Shown here: piece by piece, positions 11,477-23,125 of the stretch
Numbering within the stretch: the stretch's first letter is position 1
How the letters are laid out: the number at the start of each line of letters is the position of its first letter
From: Siphonodentalium dalli
Taxonomy: Eukaryota; Mollusca; Scaphopoda; Gadilida; Siphonodentaliidae
Direction of reading: 5' to 3'
Assembly (NCBI GenBank): GCA_032622095.1
Contig: CP136063.1
Span: forward strand, 71,339,980 to 71,403,979
Length of the DNA stretch: 64,000 bases
Made by a program: the position numbers and the translations under genes
Notes under the pieces: model-generated
Seen by the model: only the letters and a program-made list of their open reading frames with translations
What the model was told of the DNA's origin: nothing
Databases searched by the model: none

Positions 11477-12120
11477 CTATAAAATGAAACAAATCATAAA
11501 TAATAAGTAAACTGTTATGTGCATTACAGCAATATAACATGAAGAAAGACGAACATTTGGTTGGTTCGATGCACATTTTTTCTCATCGAAAACAGCCACA
11601 TTTAGTGGTAAAATTAAAACGCCAACTAATAATAATATGTTTATTTGCACAAAAGCGATGAAACATTTATACAAAACATCAAATAAAATTATATTAATGA
11701 TCAGCATGACCTAGGTGGCCATTCTCCTTCTGCCCCAAAATCAACAGTGCGATGTGAAATATGATGGCATATTTACAATTATACACAGACTATGGGATAG
11801 TTGTTAGGCCGCTTGGTGCACAATTAAAGACATGTTATATACTTGTTCGGGTGCGTTAAACTGATAAGTTAGTATTCAGGCGCTATGACAACTTGAGGAA
11901 TGTAACATTCTACTAATATCGTCGAAAATTTGAAGCACATCGACCGTAATTGTAAATATTTACTACTCGATTCGGGACGCAACAATCGGCGATAAACTAA
12001 CGAAAACGATTTCGCCATCGAGAGTCACTGCATTTAATTCATATATAAAAAATGTCGGTGTGTGTTGTCAATTTGGATATACGATTTGTAAAATTTACTA
12101 CTTTGAACAAGATTATTTTC
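11477..12120. other. Gene A intron, nothing recognised
   Basis: A+T-rich sequence with no convincing exon, hairpin or known repeat. A hydrophobic open frame on the minus strand (11707 to 11477) has no signal or splice context. Confidence 0.35.
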
Positions 12121-12490
12121 CATTTCTATATATTTACACTCACACGTGCATTCGTATTGTGGAACATGAATGCAGGACGTTGGTTTGTCGAAATTACGTC
12201 ACATGATGTCGCGCGCTGACCCCAACTTGCATCCATTTTTGTGTAGACGCAACTTGCTCCGAGCCAAGATAATAACGTTGGAAATGGACGCTTAAAACTC
12301 TTTTAATCTGCCAGTTGACTCGGTTGAGTGTAAATATAAGTAATGGATGTTGATTTTGTTGCGTTCCATAAAGTATGGAAGCAAGTTGGTCTGACATTTT
12401 CATGTGTGGGACGCTTTCGCGTTCCACACAAAATATCAGACCAACTTGCATACATACTCTATGAAACGCAAGCAAATCAACATCCATTTC
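12121..12490. mobile_element. Palindromic repeat family, copy 1
   Basis: The right part (about 12330-12487) folds back on itself: AATGGATGTTGATTT and AAATCAACATCCATTT form the base, with GCAAGTTGGTCTGACATTTT and its complement inside. The left part shares GTCATGTGACGTCGCGCGC-like sequence and TCTTTTAATCTGC with 57560-57760. Related palindromes lie at 56745-56905 and 57762-57930. The open frame across the hairpin is incidental. Confidence 0.6.
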
Positions 12491-12850
12491 TTAAATGTAG
12501 TGAATAAAGTGTATCGTCGCTGGAATGGTGAGATCTAGCGGTTTAAGTTGTCTCAGTAAATTTGACACAATAAAGATACTATTTGAACATTTACTAAACC
12601 CGAAAATAATGAGGTTCAATCAATGAGCACATCTTTGGTCGTCAGATCATGAAAGGTGGCGAGTGCTTTGGTTGTTAAATAAGAATCTCTGTTACCAACA
12701 TATATTATTACGTATTTGCTATCTGATTGCAATTCGGTGAGTTGGATTATAGATGCAGGTAATTCAGTTTTTGATACAATTTACAATTACTATACAACGC
12801 AGCCAGCAGTCGAGTATACACTGATAGCTAACTAGTACGTCTATACCAAC

Positions 12851-13171
12851 CTGAGTATACCAGTTTTATAACGTAATCATCCACGGGTCCTTTGGATAAT
12901 AGATCAACGACACCAGGCAACTCTGACGTTATCACTTCATCTGAACAGTGTGACGTCAAAATTTGCTGGCTGCCTTGCAACACGGTCAGACCTGACACAC
13001 AATCTTGACTACTAGTTGAACTAGAGATATGAGTCCGCGTGATTCTGGCACCTTGTAGAACGCAAGAGCATTCGGCTTCTTCGAGTGACCAGTTCGAACG
13101 GAGTATGAATACCTGTGGACTCGCTGGGTCTGTTCGAATCGAATATGTGCCATTCCGACAGAGCTCAATAT
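12851..13171 (-). CDS. Gene A CUB-like ectodomain exon
   Basis: On the minus strand the acceptor is ATTTCTTCTAG and the donor GTTGGTATAG. The 321-nt exon is phase 1 on both sides and encodes about 107 residues with five cysteines. It starts YIELCRNGTYSI, has CSCVLQGARI and SQDCVSGLTVLQGS in the middle, then SHCSDE, and ends DDYVIKLVYS. The spacing of cysteines, the D-C-x-S-G-L-x-V-x-x-G stretch and the closing beta-rich YVIKLVY recall CUB domains, but the match is weak and calcium-site residues are not obvious. It would form the folded extracellular part of gene A. Confidence 0.6.
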
Positions 13172-14055
13172 CTAGAAGAAATATGGACAATGTCAGTCTT
13201 AGTAAACTTCCAACACAGATGCTAAATATTAGTGGTATCTCGCTATGACTCTGAGAACATTTACACAGGCGATACGATACGATACGATTAATTTGCATAA
13301 ACACCAAGAAAGGCAGTATGCTAACAATACAATTAATAATAAAACAATAATTAATAAACAATTTCATGTGAACATGGCATGTCTAGCAGCATGTATTTTT
13401 ATTGGGTGATGGCAAGCATAATATTCATTCAGAACGCTTATCAAAGAAGCGCCGGATTATAGTGCTGCTTATTTCAGGATTATCACTTTTCATTATAACA
13501 TTAAATTTATGATCGTTTGATATTTTATTGAGATATCTGCAAATATATTATTTGGGTAGGGAATGCTGAACATTTTTTCGGAGACTATGTTTTATGTTAT
13601 GTGATTTGTTAAGTTCGTATTCAGTACGACATATTCTTTCACTCAGGTATCCAATTCAATTTTAGAAACCCAGAAGCACCCTCAATCTGGAACGTCGAAT
13701 AAATGTTGGGGCAAGAATAGATTAGGATTACATGTGTCACGAAATTCCTCAAACATACCATAACTTTTACATAATATATAGAAACTAAAAACTGTCTAAA
13801 TCTACACTGTTATCACATCCATAAGATATGATAAAGCTTTGATACTTTCGACATTCCAGATTATATACTTAGTGTGGTCCATTCTACTTGATATATGTGC
13901 CTCATAGCTTTTATCGTGTCCGAAACATCGACATTGACGAGTGTTCAAAATTAAACGTTTATAAACACTCACCAATACTTTTCACACAATCTGAAACAAA
14001 AAGAACTAGCATGTAACTTGTCCGAGAGAACATAGGATAGTTAGACAAATTAAAT
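13172..14055. other. Gene A first-intron segment, nothing recognised
   Basis: A+T-rich sequence without convincing exons or repeats. A (GATAC)n-like run lies near 13269-13288. Confidence 0.35.
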
Positions 14056-14247
14056 AAGTCGCTCTTCAAAAGCTTTCGGCCTTAGGTCTTCTTCGGTTCA
14101 TATTATTCAGACGAAATCACATGATGGCATTCAGATAAACATACAAGTAACAACATTGCTATTTGTATGTTTATCTGAATGCCATCATGGGATTTTGTCT
14201 GAATAATATCAACTGAAGTAGGCCGAAAGCTTTTGAAGAGCGACTTA
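14056..14247. repeat. Long hairpin (foldback)
   Basis: Near-perfect inverted arms of about 85 bp begin AAGTCGCTCTTCAAAAGC and end GCTTTTGAAGAGCGACTT, separated by a short loop near 14140-14160. TTAA lies close to both ends. No coding capacity. Confidence 0.7.
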
Positions 14248-14459
14248 ATTAATTCGTCAGCCTACATGGTCCCTCATCTCCTGGACCATCCATACACTAC
14301 TAACATAGTTAGAGTTTCTGTGTTCATTGGTCCAGGATCAAGTTCCATTCCCCTGTGGTTGTACTGATAGTGTTAAATGTATTGGTAGGCACAATACGTA
14401 GAAGATATATTTTACATATAGTATACGAACATTCAACCATAATTAGCGAGATCATATCC

Positions 14460-14800
14460 TTAAAGGGGTACTGTACACTAAATCCGACCATTTATGGGAC
14501 CATCTCCTTTTATACACAACAGAATATATGCAACAAATGAATGAATTTGAACCATGGACTACTGCAAAATACACGCATATGCTCTGTAAATGATGCAAAC
14601 AACATGGTAATTATAATGAAAATGAATAAATGCTGGCCTCATAAATTGATTTTCATTTTAATTACCAGGTTGTTTCCATCGTTCATAGAGCACACTAGTG
14701 TATTTTTCACTAATCCGTGGATCCAAATTCACTCATTTGCTACATATATTATATAGATGGTCTCACAAATGGCCGGATTTAGTGCACTGTACCCCTTTAA
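14460..14800. mobile_element. TTAA MITE, 341 bp
   Basis: Flanked by TTAA at 14460-14463 and 14797-14800. Terminal inverted repeats of about 45 bp begin AGGGGTACTGTACAC, with CCGGATTTAGTGCACTG in the right arm. The interior is also partly self-complementary (ATGGTAATTATAATGAAAAT and ATTTTCATTTTAATTACCAG). It lies in the first intron of gene A. Confidence 0.7.
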
Positions 14801-15464
14801 TTGTTTATGACTAGTCACAATCATTGTATAATCGAGAGATGATCTGATAAGTGTCACGAGTAAGTAAACATAGTGTGATATAAGTTATGAACATGGGTAT
14901 ATTGATGTATCAGACCTTATTTGGTCACATGATACTCCAAATGTTGGAATAACTACCTGTGTCTGAGAAAAGATTCACTCCCGCTTAAACCTTGAAACCC
15001 TGAACATCTACATATTCTGCTTACCGGCAGAATACTTTCATGAATATAAAAGTTATCAAACACTGGACTTATCCTTGTTCCTGTGCGGCCGAATCCATAC
15101 TTAACCACTGGACAACGGGGCGATTTGAACTACGTGAGTAGTTTGTTAACAATGAAATAACAAAACAGAGCGAGTTAAATTGCGAAAATCCTGAAAGTGT
15201 GCATGAACTGTCCCCATATTAAGACGCACCGCGGTTTGAAAGATGAAATCATCCTGCTTTTTACACCACTGTCTGGTTTTGTTGATAAAAAAAATCGATA
15301 AATACGTTAAATAATCTTATGCGGACGCTATATGCAACACAGAGACATCTTGATGTCAAAATTTAACCCAAAAAAACCTGTCCCTCTTTCTCTTCATTTT
15401 ACCATGCAACATTGAAGGTCGTTCTTTGCTAAGTCCTATTCCGGCTGCAACATATCCTCACAGA

Positions 15465-15806
15465 AATACGCACATAATCGACGAATAATGTGAAATAGGT
15501 ACATAATGTGATTATTTGATTCTGAAATAAGCAGACAATGGAATCTTACCCGTTATTTCGTTCCTAGCACACAGTGAAAACAAATGTTAAAGATCGTACA
15601 CCCGAACAGTCGTGAGTTGGCATGTTTGTTTCATTTCCCGCACATAATCAGCTTAGAATCACCTCACCTCATGAGTCGATAATGTGATTAAAATGATCTC
15701 ATTTTCAGCACATTAACGACTCCAAATGAGGCTATTCTAAGCAAATTATCTACCTAAACTAAGTTTATTATAAGCAGATAATGTGCGGATTTTTGAGAAA
15801 ACAGGC
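15465..15806 (-). mobile_element. Dispersed ATTATCTGCTTA element, copy 1
   Basis: Read on the minus strand it begins CCTGTTTTCTCAAAAATCCG and has many CACATTATCTGCTTA-type words in both orientations. Full or partial homologues lie at 50758-51125 and 33429-33590. The shared TAACCCGTTATTTCG/CGAAATAACGGG segment supports common origin with the 50.8-kb copy. Confidence 0.55.
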
Positions 15807-16059
15807 TGCTATTCACGATATGATAATACCAAGAATGTTTGTCTTATTGCTGTGTGAACTATGGCAGGATGCGTTTGTGTATTTCATGAACACATCTGTA
15901 ATACATCATTTTGAGGCTCAAATGAGCTATGTCCATTTAATTGTAACTTTCCGTTAATAAACATTCACTCGTGTGGATAATAAATTTCATTCGAAAAATT
16001 ACATTTATAGGAACAAACATTAAATCTGAACGCACAATCGAATATACATGAATACTCAC

Positions 16060-16150
16060 ACCCATCGCACGTGCCAAGCTGAGACAGAATTATCGTGACG
16101 TGTAGAAAGAGAATTACGTTCAGCAACACATGGTGGTCCGAACAAGTCAT
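16060..16150 (-). CDS. Gene A first coding exon: signal peptide
   Basis: The ATG at 16150-16148 (minus) opens a 30-codon exon with a hydrophobic core (LLNVILFLHVTIILS) after a short polar start, then QLGTCDG. The donor TGTGAGTATT ends it in phase 1, matching the CUB-like exon and producing a Tyr across the junction. This is a typical signal-peptide exon of a type I membrane protein. An adjacent weaker donor one base earlier would break the frame with the next exon. Confidence 0.6.
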
Positions 16151-16181
16151 CGCAGGATACCGCGTTATACGTGTACACGTA

Positions 16182-16187
16182 TATATA
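16182..16187 (-). promoter_or_regulatory. Weak TATA-like candidate upstream of gene A
   Basis: A TATATA run lies about 35 nt upstream of the gene A ATG on the minus strand. If real, the 5' UTR would be very short. Such runs are common in this window, so this is only a candidate. Confidence 0.15.
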
Positions 16188-16308
16188 ACAATTCAAGTCA
16201 TTTCGAAATACGTGACGGCTGACGGATACGTCCTGACGTTTCTAATGAATATTCCAGTCTTTCATTCTTCAGAACGCACAATCGGTTTTTGGTTTTATTC
16301 CAAAAATA

Positions 16309-16500
16309 TTGTTGTTGTTTTTGTTGTTGTTGTTGCTGTTGTTGTTGTTGTTGTTTCTGTCGCTGCTGTTATTGTTGTTGTTGCTGATGTTATTATTTTT
16401 GCTATTGTTTGTACTGTTATTATTTTTGCTGTTGTTGTGGTTGGTGTTGTTGTTCCTCTTTGTTATTGTTATCCTTCTTGTTCTGTTGTTGCTTTGTATT
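16309..16500. repeat. Degenerate (GTT)n microsatellite
   Basis: About 190 bp of imperfect GTT/CAA repeat with interspersed GCT and ATT triplets. All frames look open and low-complexity (poly-Leu, poly-Val, poly-Asn), which explains the apparent open frames here. It lies about 160 bp upstream of the gene A start codon. Confidence 0.85.
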
Positions 16501-16954
16501 ATAACACCGTAGTAGAGATGATCTTGTGTTAAATCCAACGACGGTTAAACTTGTTCAAAAACATTTCATAGCGTAAAAGTGTCTCAAAACATTAGTTAAT
16601 TAACAAGTGGCATCGTGCGAACTTACTGGAGTTTTTTTCATCTTCGGCCATGATCCGACTATTTGGATGTTATTATGCTGATATTTATGTGCATGCCTGT
16701 TGATAAGTAAGCGGTCGTTATATTTTGCCATTGCGTGCATCGGTTTCGCTTCGTTGCACACGGTTCAAAGAGTCACGCTCCATGATGTCCTCGCTCCGTT
16801 GAATGTGTTCGCTCGTCCGCGAGTCATGCATGGTATATGATTATTAAAACTAGTCAAGTATAAGGACAGAAGCATTTCGCAGGTTGACATTTTTGTTGAT
16901 CATGATCAAAGTTGAAAAGATGTCCTTGATTTGAATGACTCAGCTATATCAAAT

Positions 16955-17391
16955 TTAAAGGTACTCAACCCGATAAAACTCCTCTCAATTACTATTTCAA
17001 TGGCTTCGGGGGGCAAAAATATTTGATTCGAGTCGAGGAAGTCACCCATCAAAGCTCAGATTTGTTAGATATCGATTTTAGAAATCTATTATTTTTCATT
17101 ATCGGCAATACTATCTGGCCCAGAACTCAGTCAAAATTGTCTGTTTGAATAGATTTGGAGAACACATCCAGAGCAGATTACGGCAGTTAGCAGTACTCAT
17201 CTCGAGTTTATAACAAATTTCAAAAATCAATATCTAATAACTCTGAGCTTTGTTTGATGGGTTCCTCGACTCGAATCAAATATTTTTTACCCCCAAAGCC
17301 AAAGAAATAGTAATATAGGACCCTCCGATCGGATTGTTGTTGTTGTAATCTGTTGAGATGGGGACCCTCTTTACGGGTTGAGTACCTTTAA
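16955..17391. mobile_element. TTAA MITE, 437 bp
   Basis: TTAA lies at 16955-16958 and 17388-17391, with terminal inverted repeats AGGTACTCAACCCG and CGGGTTGAGTACCT. Sub-terminal arms also pair (CAATTACTATTTCAATGGCTT with AGCCAAAGAAATAGTAA; TTGATTCGAGTCGAGGAA with TTCCTCGACTCGAATCAA). It lies in the divergent intergenic region. A fragment resembling its right end is at 7980-8037. Confidence 0.7.
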
Positions 17392-18934
17392 ACAACTCTC
17401 GCTTCAAATTGAACTGATGAGCATGCTATAGATACATCGATATAACTACACAATACATGTGCGAATTTTATTAGTTATTTTTTAAAATGAATGTAGTCTG
17501 AGTGTGTTTCGTTGAAGGCTGTAGCGCTGTGGCTGTTGGACACATGTTGTGAAGCGGTTCTCAATAAATGCCATACAACGGCCACAGCGACATACCTTTC
17601 AATAAAATACTCAAACAACGTTCATCCATACATTTATAAAAGAGCATGATCTGGCTGCTATCTGTCCGTATGTCTGTCTGGATTTTTCTCCCAGACTGCT
17701 GGTCCGATTTCAACCAAATTTGGTGTGATGATTCTGGGCACCCTGTCGGGATGTAATAAAGGCGTTATTTTTTTATTTTTTTATTTTTTAATTTGGATTA
17801 AAAAAAATTCATTAAATAAATAAAATAAAAACACAAACAAAATTAAATAAGCTCACTATCAGCCTATTGAAGCTATTTCAGAATCAAATAAGTCCAATAT
17901 AAACCTATGCGAATATCTAAGTCCAATATGAACCTATTTGCACGAGCATATGTTGCAGCACCAGATGTAGGGCTCATTATATATGTGTTTTCACTGTGGC
18001 CCGCCAGCCATATGTGTGTCCAATATGAACCTGTTTGCATGAGGATATATTGAAGTATAATAATAAATGTCAAGTGCACAAAGTTTTGAGACTCTTTGAA
18101 CAAATGGGTGAGGGCACATCAAATATAGCAATTACCTTATCTCCAGAATGAGCTATTTTCGGATTTGATGATGATGCTAAACAAATGGATAGCTTTCTAA
18201 AATTCCTCCTAATGTTTGCTCGATATCAAATGTATCACGCTAAACTGTCCGGAATTCATCCAAACCTTACTTCTCTAAAGAAAGATCTAGAAAATTATCG
18301 CTCGCTACTTTCAAAATTCAAATACGTCATTGTATTTATGTATTGATAGATTGTTTATGTATAATTTTGATATTATTAAATGAAAAGCTTCTTTTAAAAA
18401 AGAGTAACGTCACGATTGGTGGAAACTGCCAGGGTCATTCATATACTTCAGATGTATCACGTGACCATATCCCCCGATGTTTCGCGCATGAACGTTTCCT
18501 TAAACCCTGCTGCCACAGGTGACGGAGGACATGAGGCTCCACCGTTTCGGATGTGCAGGTGTGGGAATCAATTATATCTGCTCAAAGGGATATGCCATTT
18601 TCCAGAGACTAGTGGCAGATTCGTATAAAGAGATATAAAGAAATCAAGATGTGTGAAAGAAAGAAAGAATCCCTGAAAGAAAAAACAACCACCAAAAACT
18701 CATCTGAGGAAAGAAAGAAGATAAAGGCTGAAAAGAAAAAGAAATAATATGTTTGGATCATTTTCATCAATTGTCATTGTCGTGTTAAATATGTCATCCT
18801 CTCACATGACCCCTCCAAATATAACCAACGTGGGTTGAAGGAAAGTGCAAACTGCCTATTCAAAACCTCCCGCGCTCCTCTCCAAAACCACTTTTAAGAC
18901 TAGAAACATTTGATAGTTAATCATATTGTTATAA
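17392..18934. repeat. Intergenic region between genes A and B, part 1
   Basis: About 17645-17760 shares CTGTCCGT...CAACCAAATTTGGTGTGATGA with 4805-4870. About 17840-18060 is a diverged member of the AAGTCCAATATGAACCTA dispersed family. About 18650-18745 is purine-rich (GAAAGAAAGAA). No exon was recognised. Confidence 0.45.
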
Positions 18935-19703
18935 ACACCTAAAAAAAAGAACGTTCCCCCTAATATATTCGGTAATATTTTACGAGATATTGGATGGATT
19001 TTGATGAAACTTTTCACAAACGATTTGTGGTACCAGAGACATCAAGTGTGCTAAGCACTGTGATGTGAGGTGATCTATAGCTGAGTGAGCACGAATTGAC
19101 TGGAAGAGGGGCACTTTTCAAAAGTTGCAAACACACAGGTAGAGTGATCATAGTCATTTCGCTGTGCTTTGGTCTCCCACTTCTCGCAGGGACTTGGAAC
19201 ATCCTTATTTGTTAGTACCTCAATGACCTACATAGTTGGAAATATGGTTTACTGAAAAATGGCTTCAAAGAGACTGATTTCAATAACTATTGTGTTGTTC
19301 ACGGCATGAAACTTCTGAAAGGTGTCATTCCAAAGGAATGTGGTTAGACTGAATGGCCTAGCTGGGCATGCAGCGGGCATATTGTGTCCCGAAGATGACA
19401 CGCATGTTATCGTGGACTCAGTGTCACTTTTGGACCACATTTACAGCCATTAACAACTTGTGTGAACAATGGAACAATGGAGTGACTGCCCACTCTTGCG
19501 TTAGTGTTTTGCAACTTTTGAAAAGCATCCCTCTTCCATTCAATTCGTGCCCAGCCGGTCATAACACAACTCACAGGACGGTGCCTAGCACAGGTTGTGT
19601 CTCAGATACCACTAAATATTTGCGTAAAGTTTCGTCAAAATCGATCCAATATCTCAGAAAATATTACCAAATATATTAAGGGGGGCTTTCTTTTTTTGAG
19701 GTG
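18935..19703. mobile_element. Foldback element with arms of about 200 bp
   Basis: The left arm starts CACCTAAAAAAAAGAAC and the right arm ends with its diverged complement TTTTTTTGAGGTG. Inside, CTAATATATT(C/T)GGTAATATTTT, ATATTGGAT and AACTTTTGAAAAG blocks are inverted between about 18960-19130 and 19500-19690. The central 200-bp segment shows no coding signal. Confidence 0.6.
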
Positions 19704-20204
19704 TTTAGTCACAACCGGGTGTGGGGACATAGTACAGATGTTTTCTTGGTTCACTTGGATTCGGGAGAAGATTGATCATGTGGAGGATATCATCATGAAT
19801 AAGTGTCTAATTGTTGAAGTCCTTCAATTGGGACTAAACAGTTACAATGTACAATGGAAATGGGAAAGGTAATTAAGATTGACCTATCAGCACCTATGGT
19901 AATTTGATTAGTGTGCAAAATACTCACCATGCATCAACTGTTCAGGACAGCTATTAAACATACCCCTTTCACAATAAGCTATCTAATTCCATTGAGAACA
20001 GAATTTATTTCATCAAATTATTAATTTTTAACCCTTTTTACATGTATAAACTAAATGGATTCTCACACTCAGTTTATACATGTATCCATTGTAATTAATA
20101 GGAAAATGTCAATGACACTTTAGCTCAACTTGGGATGGAGTTATTTTTTTGCTGAGCAATTAACAGAATGATAAAGAAGGAAAGTAAACTTGAGGTCAGC
20201 CCGA

Positions 20205-21235
20205 AAATCCGTATGACGTGTGGTGATGATCGGATGAGGGATATGGTATGTTGGGAGCGCCAAAGGCTTTAGTCATACAAAGAGTATATTCCTAGATGGC
20301 ATTTCAACGAATTTCGGTCAAAATAGGAGGCTCCCACCAAGAGGTCACCCGAAGATATATGAAGTTGGTGTGCCAAAGGATTTAGTCATACAAAGAGTAA
20401 TATCCAAGATGGCTCCCGGCGGCCATGTTTTTCATCGAAATTTGTTCAAATTCATAGCTCTTGTCTAGGGTGATTCTAAACATGCCTGTAATTTCAAACT
20501 AATTCTTCATTAAAGGCGGACTGCAGGGTGTGCCGATGGATTCAAATTTGAAATCAAAGATGGCTGCTGTTTTTCTTAACAAATTTTGGTCAAAATAGGA
20601 GGCTCCCATCTAGAGGTCACCCTGAATATCCATATAAAGTTTGGTGACGATCGGATGAGAGATGTGTACCGAAGGATTTAGTCATACAAAGAGTAAATTC
20701 CAAGATGGCCACTATTGGCCATGTTTTACCACAAATTTCGGGCAAAATAGGAGGTTCCCATCTAGAGATCACCCCGAAGATCGATATGAAGTTTGGTGAT
20801 GATAGGATGAGGAATGTGGTATGTAGGTTGTGCAAAATGATTTAGTCATGCAAAGAATAAAATCCAAGATGGCTATCGGCGGCCATGTTTTTCATCGACA
20901 ATCGTTCAAATTCGATAGCTACCATCTAAAGGTGATCACAATCAATCCTGCCTGCAAAATTAAAAACTTATCCGGCCATAAATACGGGCTGTAGGGTGTG
21001 CCGATGGATTCAAATTTGAAATCCAAGATGGCTGCGGCCATGTTTTTCATCGAAATTCGGAAAAAAATCGATATCTCCCATCTATATGTCACCCTGAAGC
21101 TACAAGTTTTGTGAAAATCGGATAAGGGATGCGGTCTGTAGGGCGTGCCGAAGGAAATTGTTGACGTTCGGCTAGACGCACACACCGACGCACGGACGAC
21201 GGGCGCCAACACATGGCAATAGCTCAAACTTTACG
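20205..21235 (+). repeat. Diverged tandem 'CCAAGATGGC' repeat region
   Basis: Five or so diverged units of about 170-230 bp repeat GATCGGATGAG(G)GAT, TTTAGTCATACAAAGAGTA, CCAAGATGGC, GGCCATGTTTTTCATCGA and GGTCAAAATAGGAGGCTCCCA. The array ends with a G+C-rich tail (ACGCACGGACGACGGGCGCC followed by ATGGCAATAGCTC). Tails of this kind are familiar from interspersed repeats of marine invertebrates. No open frame is convincing. Confidence 0.7.
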
Positions 21236-21425
21236 TTGTAAAATTGAGCTGGTCTGGAGGAATGTTGCTGAAATGTAAGCAGGTGAGAGAAAGATGAACA
21301 TATTATATACATGTGCAAACGGATTTCTTTTAATTGGGGGGAATTTACTGGGAAATATTCAGATAATAAGTTTAACAACTTAGTATCTGAACATTTTCTG
21401 AGGGAACTACTCCTCAGTATTATAA

Positions 21426-22016
21426 GTTATTATACAATGTTGTGTACAGTATGTGTGTTTATTGCACACCCAATGGCTTATTTGTGGTAAATACAGCAAA
21501 ATACAGAATTATTGAAACGTTCAATAAAAAAATGTGTAATGTTCTTAAACATTACAAATCTATTACGCAACAACGTCACTGGCGACGTCAACTTTAACAG
21601 AAAATGTCTTCGCTAAATTATGGGGTATAGTCTACATTAAGCACATGTTTGTTCTATTAAATACAACAATATCGACCTAAATATTAGTATGTTAAAAGCT
21701 GCAATATTCAGAGTGTGCAACAAACATAGAACAACACAGTTGTGTGAACATGTTAACGTTATTGCACTCTTTTGTCGTGCCGCGAGGTAAAACGAGAACC
21801 AGAGGTTCTCGTTTTACCATCGCGTCACAACAAACTCGTGCAATAACGTTAACCAGTTCACACACTTGTGTCGTTCTATCTATTTCTTGTACGAGTCCAG
21901 GTTGTGGTGAAAAGTCATATTGGACGAGACGCGTAGCGTCGAGTCCGTTGTGACTTTTCACCACAACTTGGTCGAGTACAAAATAACACATACTGTACAC
22001 AGTATTCTATAATGAC
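21426..22016. mobile_element. 590-bp inverted-repeat element with two internal hairpins
   Basis: Outer inverted ends (ACAGTATGTG at about 21446 and CACATACTGT at about 21987, with TTATTATACAATG/CTATAATGAC beyond) enclose two hairpins. Hairpin one (about 21727-21885) pairs GTGTGAACATGTTAACGTTATTGCAC with its complement around the loop AACGAGAACCAGAGGTTCTCGTT. Hairpin two (about 21890-21980) pairs GGTTGTGGTGAAAAGTCA with TGACTTTTCACCACAAC. It is about 500 bp upstream of the gene B start. Confidence 0.6.
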
Positions 22017-22517
22017 ATTTTTATTATCCATCTGTATATTTATCCAAATTACGTCACCCGGAGTCCCGACAATTTTAAATAGTAAAGCAAACGATTACTA
22101 TATGTTTTAATTAGAGGCATAAACGTTTATATGATATGTACCCAAATTTATCCTAAAATGAACAACCATATACTGTACATGGAAATGCGGACTTCCCCGT
22201 TATTCCCTATTGGTCGATATTCCACGTGTCACATATAGTGTGTTTAACTTTCTTATAAACTATATGACGTTGGGGAAAAGAGTCATCTTCTACCTCGAAC
22301 TTGCTATAGCGATTAAAGTATGCATGTCAAGTGGTGCTTATCATTATAAAACAATTTCCTGTGTGCAATTCGTTGTCACTCGCCCGTCATCTTGATCTAA
22401 GTTAATGTACATAAAATATACGTGTTCCTTCTGTCACATGACTCTCAATTGATAAAGATAATAATAGAAGAAACAAGCGAAAATTAATACGAATATCATA
22501 GAAATCTAGCATGCAAA

Positions 22518-22557
22518 ATGCGCATCCTACCGTTTTTGTGTGGAATAATCACCCATG
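22518..22557 (+). CDS. Gene B first coding exon: start of signal peptide
   Basis: The ATG at 22518 opens a 13-codon exon (MRILPFLCGIITH) ending in phase 1 at donor GTTAGT. An in-frame stop lies upstream. Spliced to the next exon it continues VAVVSCGF, giving one uninterrupted hydrophobic stretch of about 17 residues, consistent with a short signal peptide cleaved before the first domain cysteine. A nearby out-of-frame ATG at 22511 reads MQNAHP and is not hydrophobic. The exon is short and the donor only fair, so this start is less certain than the later exons. Confidence 0.45.
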
Positions 22558-22856
22558 GTTAGTACCTTATAACGTACTGTATCTCCGATATTGTTTATAT
22601 TTTGCGTTTTTCGGTTACGAGCCATACATTATTTTTTAAAGGCACTGGCGGCGTTCGTTGCAGAAATATTCATATTTGTTCAAATCGCGATCAACAGAAG
22701 GAAAATTAAAATATATATAGTTTTGTTCATATGCCAAACATAATCAGCGTGTAAACAGTATATTGTCGTCAAGACTGCTCGTGTTACAGAAGTTGTGCTT
22801 TTGTTTACATAACACAGGGCAATTCTATTGGTTAATCACACACACATGATATAAAC

Positions 22857-23125
22857 GCTCTTTATTATTTCCATATCAGGAAAACAGTAACAAATGACGC
22901 TCTTTATGTTACCATATCCGGATCTAAACAAAAGCCAGGTAACGTAACGTTTTTTGCTTGTGTTTACATAACAAAGGAGGAAAAAATTACAATAAACATA
23001 CGGTTTTATGCCATATTTCTGATTGGTGTAAGAACAAAGTCTGTCTATATTTTACTATTCTTTCTGTTTATGGCGGTTTTTGACGGAGGTGAATATTTTA
23101 ACAGCATACCCACCACCAACACCGC
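22857..23125 (+). mobile_element. LINE 3'-end fragment, copy 1
   Basis: The CGCTCTTTAT...CCATATCAGG...CGCTCTTTATG pair is followed by GTTTACATAACA, GATTGGTGTAAGAAC, TCTTTCTGTTTATGGCGGTT and a tail CACCGCCCGTATCTTTAA. The same order occurs at the 3' side of the LINE reading frame (24775-26045, minus) and at 43345-43620 (minus). I infer these are 5'-truncated copies of one LINE family. It lies in intron 1 of gene B. Confidence 0.55.

Larger units (their letters stand above)
1223..16150 (-). other. Gene A model: CUB-like type I receptor with YDN-array tail (8 exons)
   Basis: This is the gene-level entry for the minus-strand receptor. Exons in transcript order are 16150-16060, 13171-12851, 11476-11426, 10858-10808, 9948-9771, 8104-8058, 5551-5523 and 1588-1223. 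Their lengths (91, 321, 51, 51, 178, 47, 29, 366) sum to 1134 nt, giving 377 codons plus stop with all splice phases compatible (0-1, 1-1, 1-1, 1-1, 1-2, 2-1, 1-0, 0-stop). The predicted protein has a signal peptide, one Cys-containing CUB-like ectodomain, a short acidic stalk, one membrane helix, a basic stop-transfer segment and a tyrosine-rich tail. The phase-1 borders around extracellular exons are typical of animal receptor genes. It diverges from gene B, with about 6.4 kb between the two start codons. I do not recognise a named orthologue. Missed or alternative exons remain possible. Confidence 0.6.

Noticed and set aside
12194-12487. 97-codon open frame on the minus strand
   Set aside because: It runs through a long palindrome with homologues at 56.8 and 57.8 kb, so the frame is repeat-derived.
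16095-16538. Long open frames on both strands (poly-Val, poly-Leu, poly-Asn)
   Set aside because: They are translations of the GTT microsatellite, which is open in most frames.
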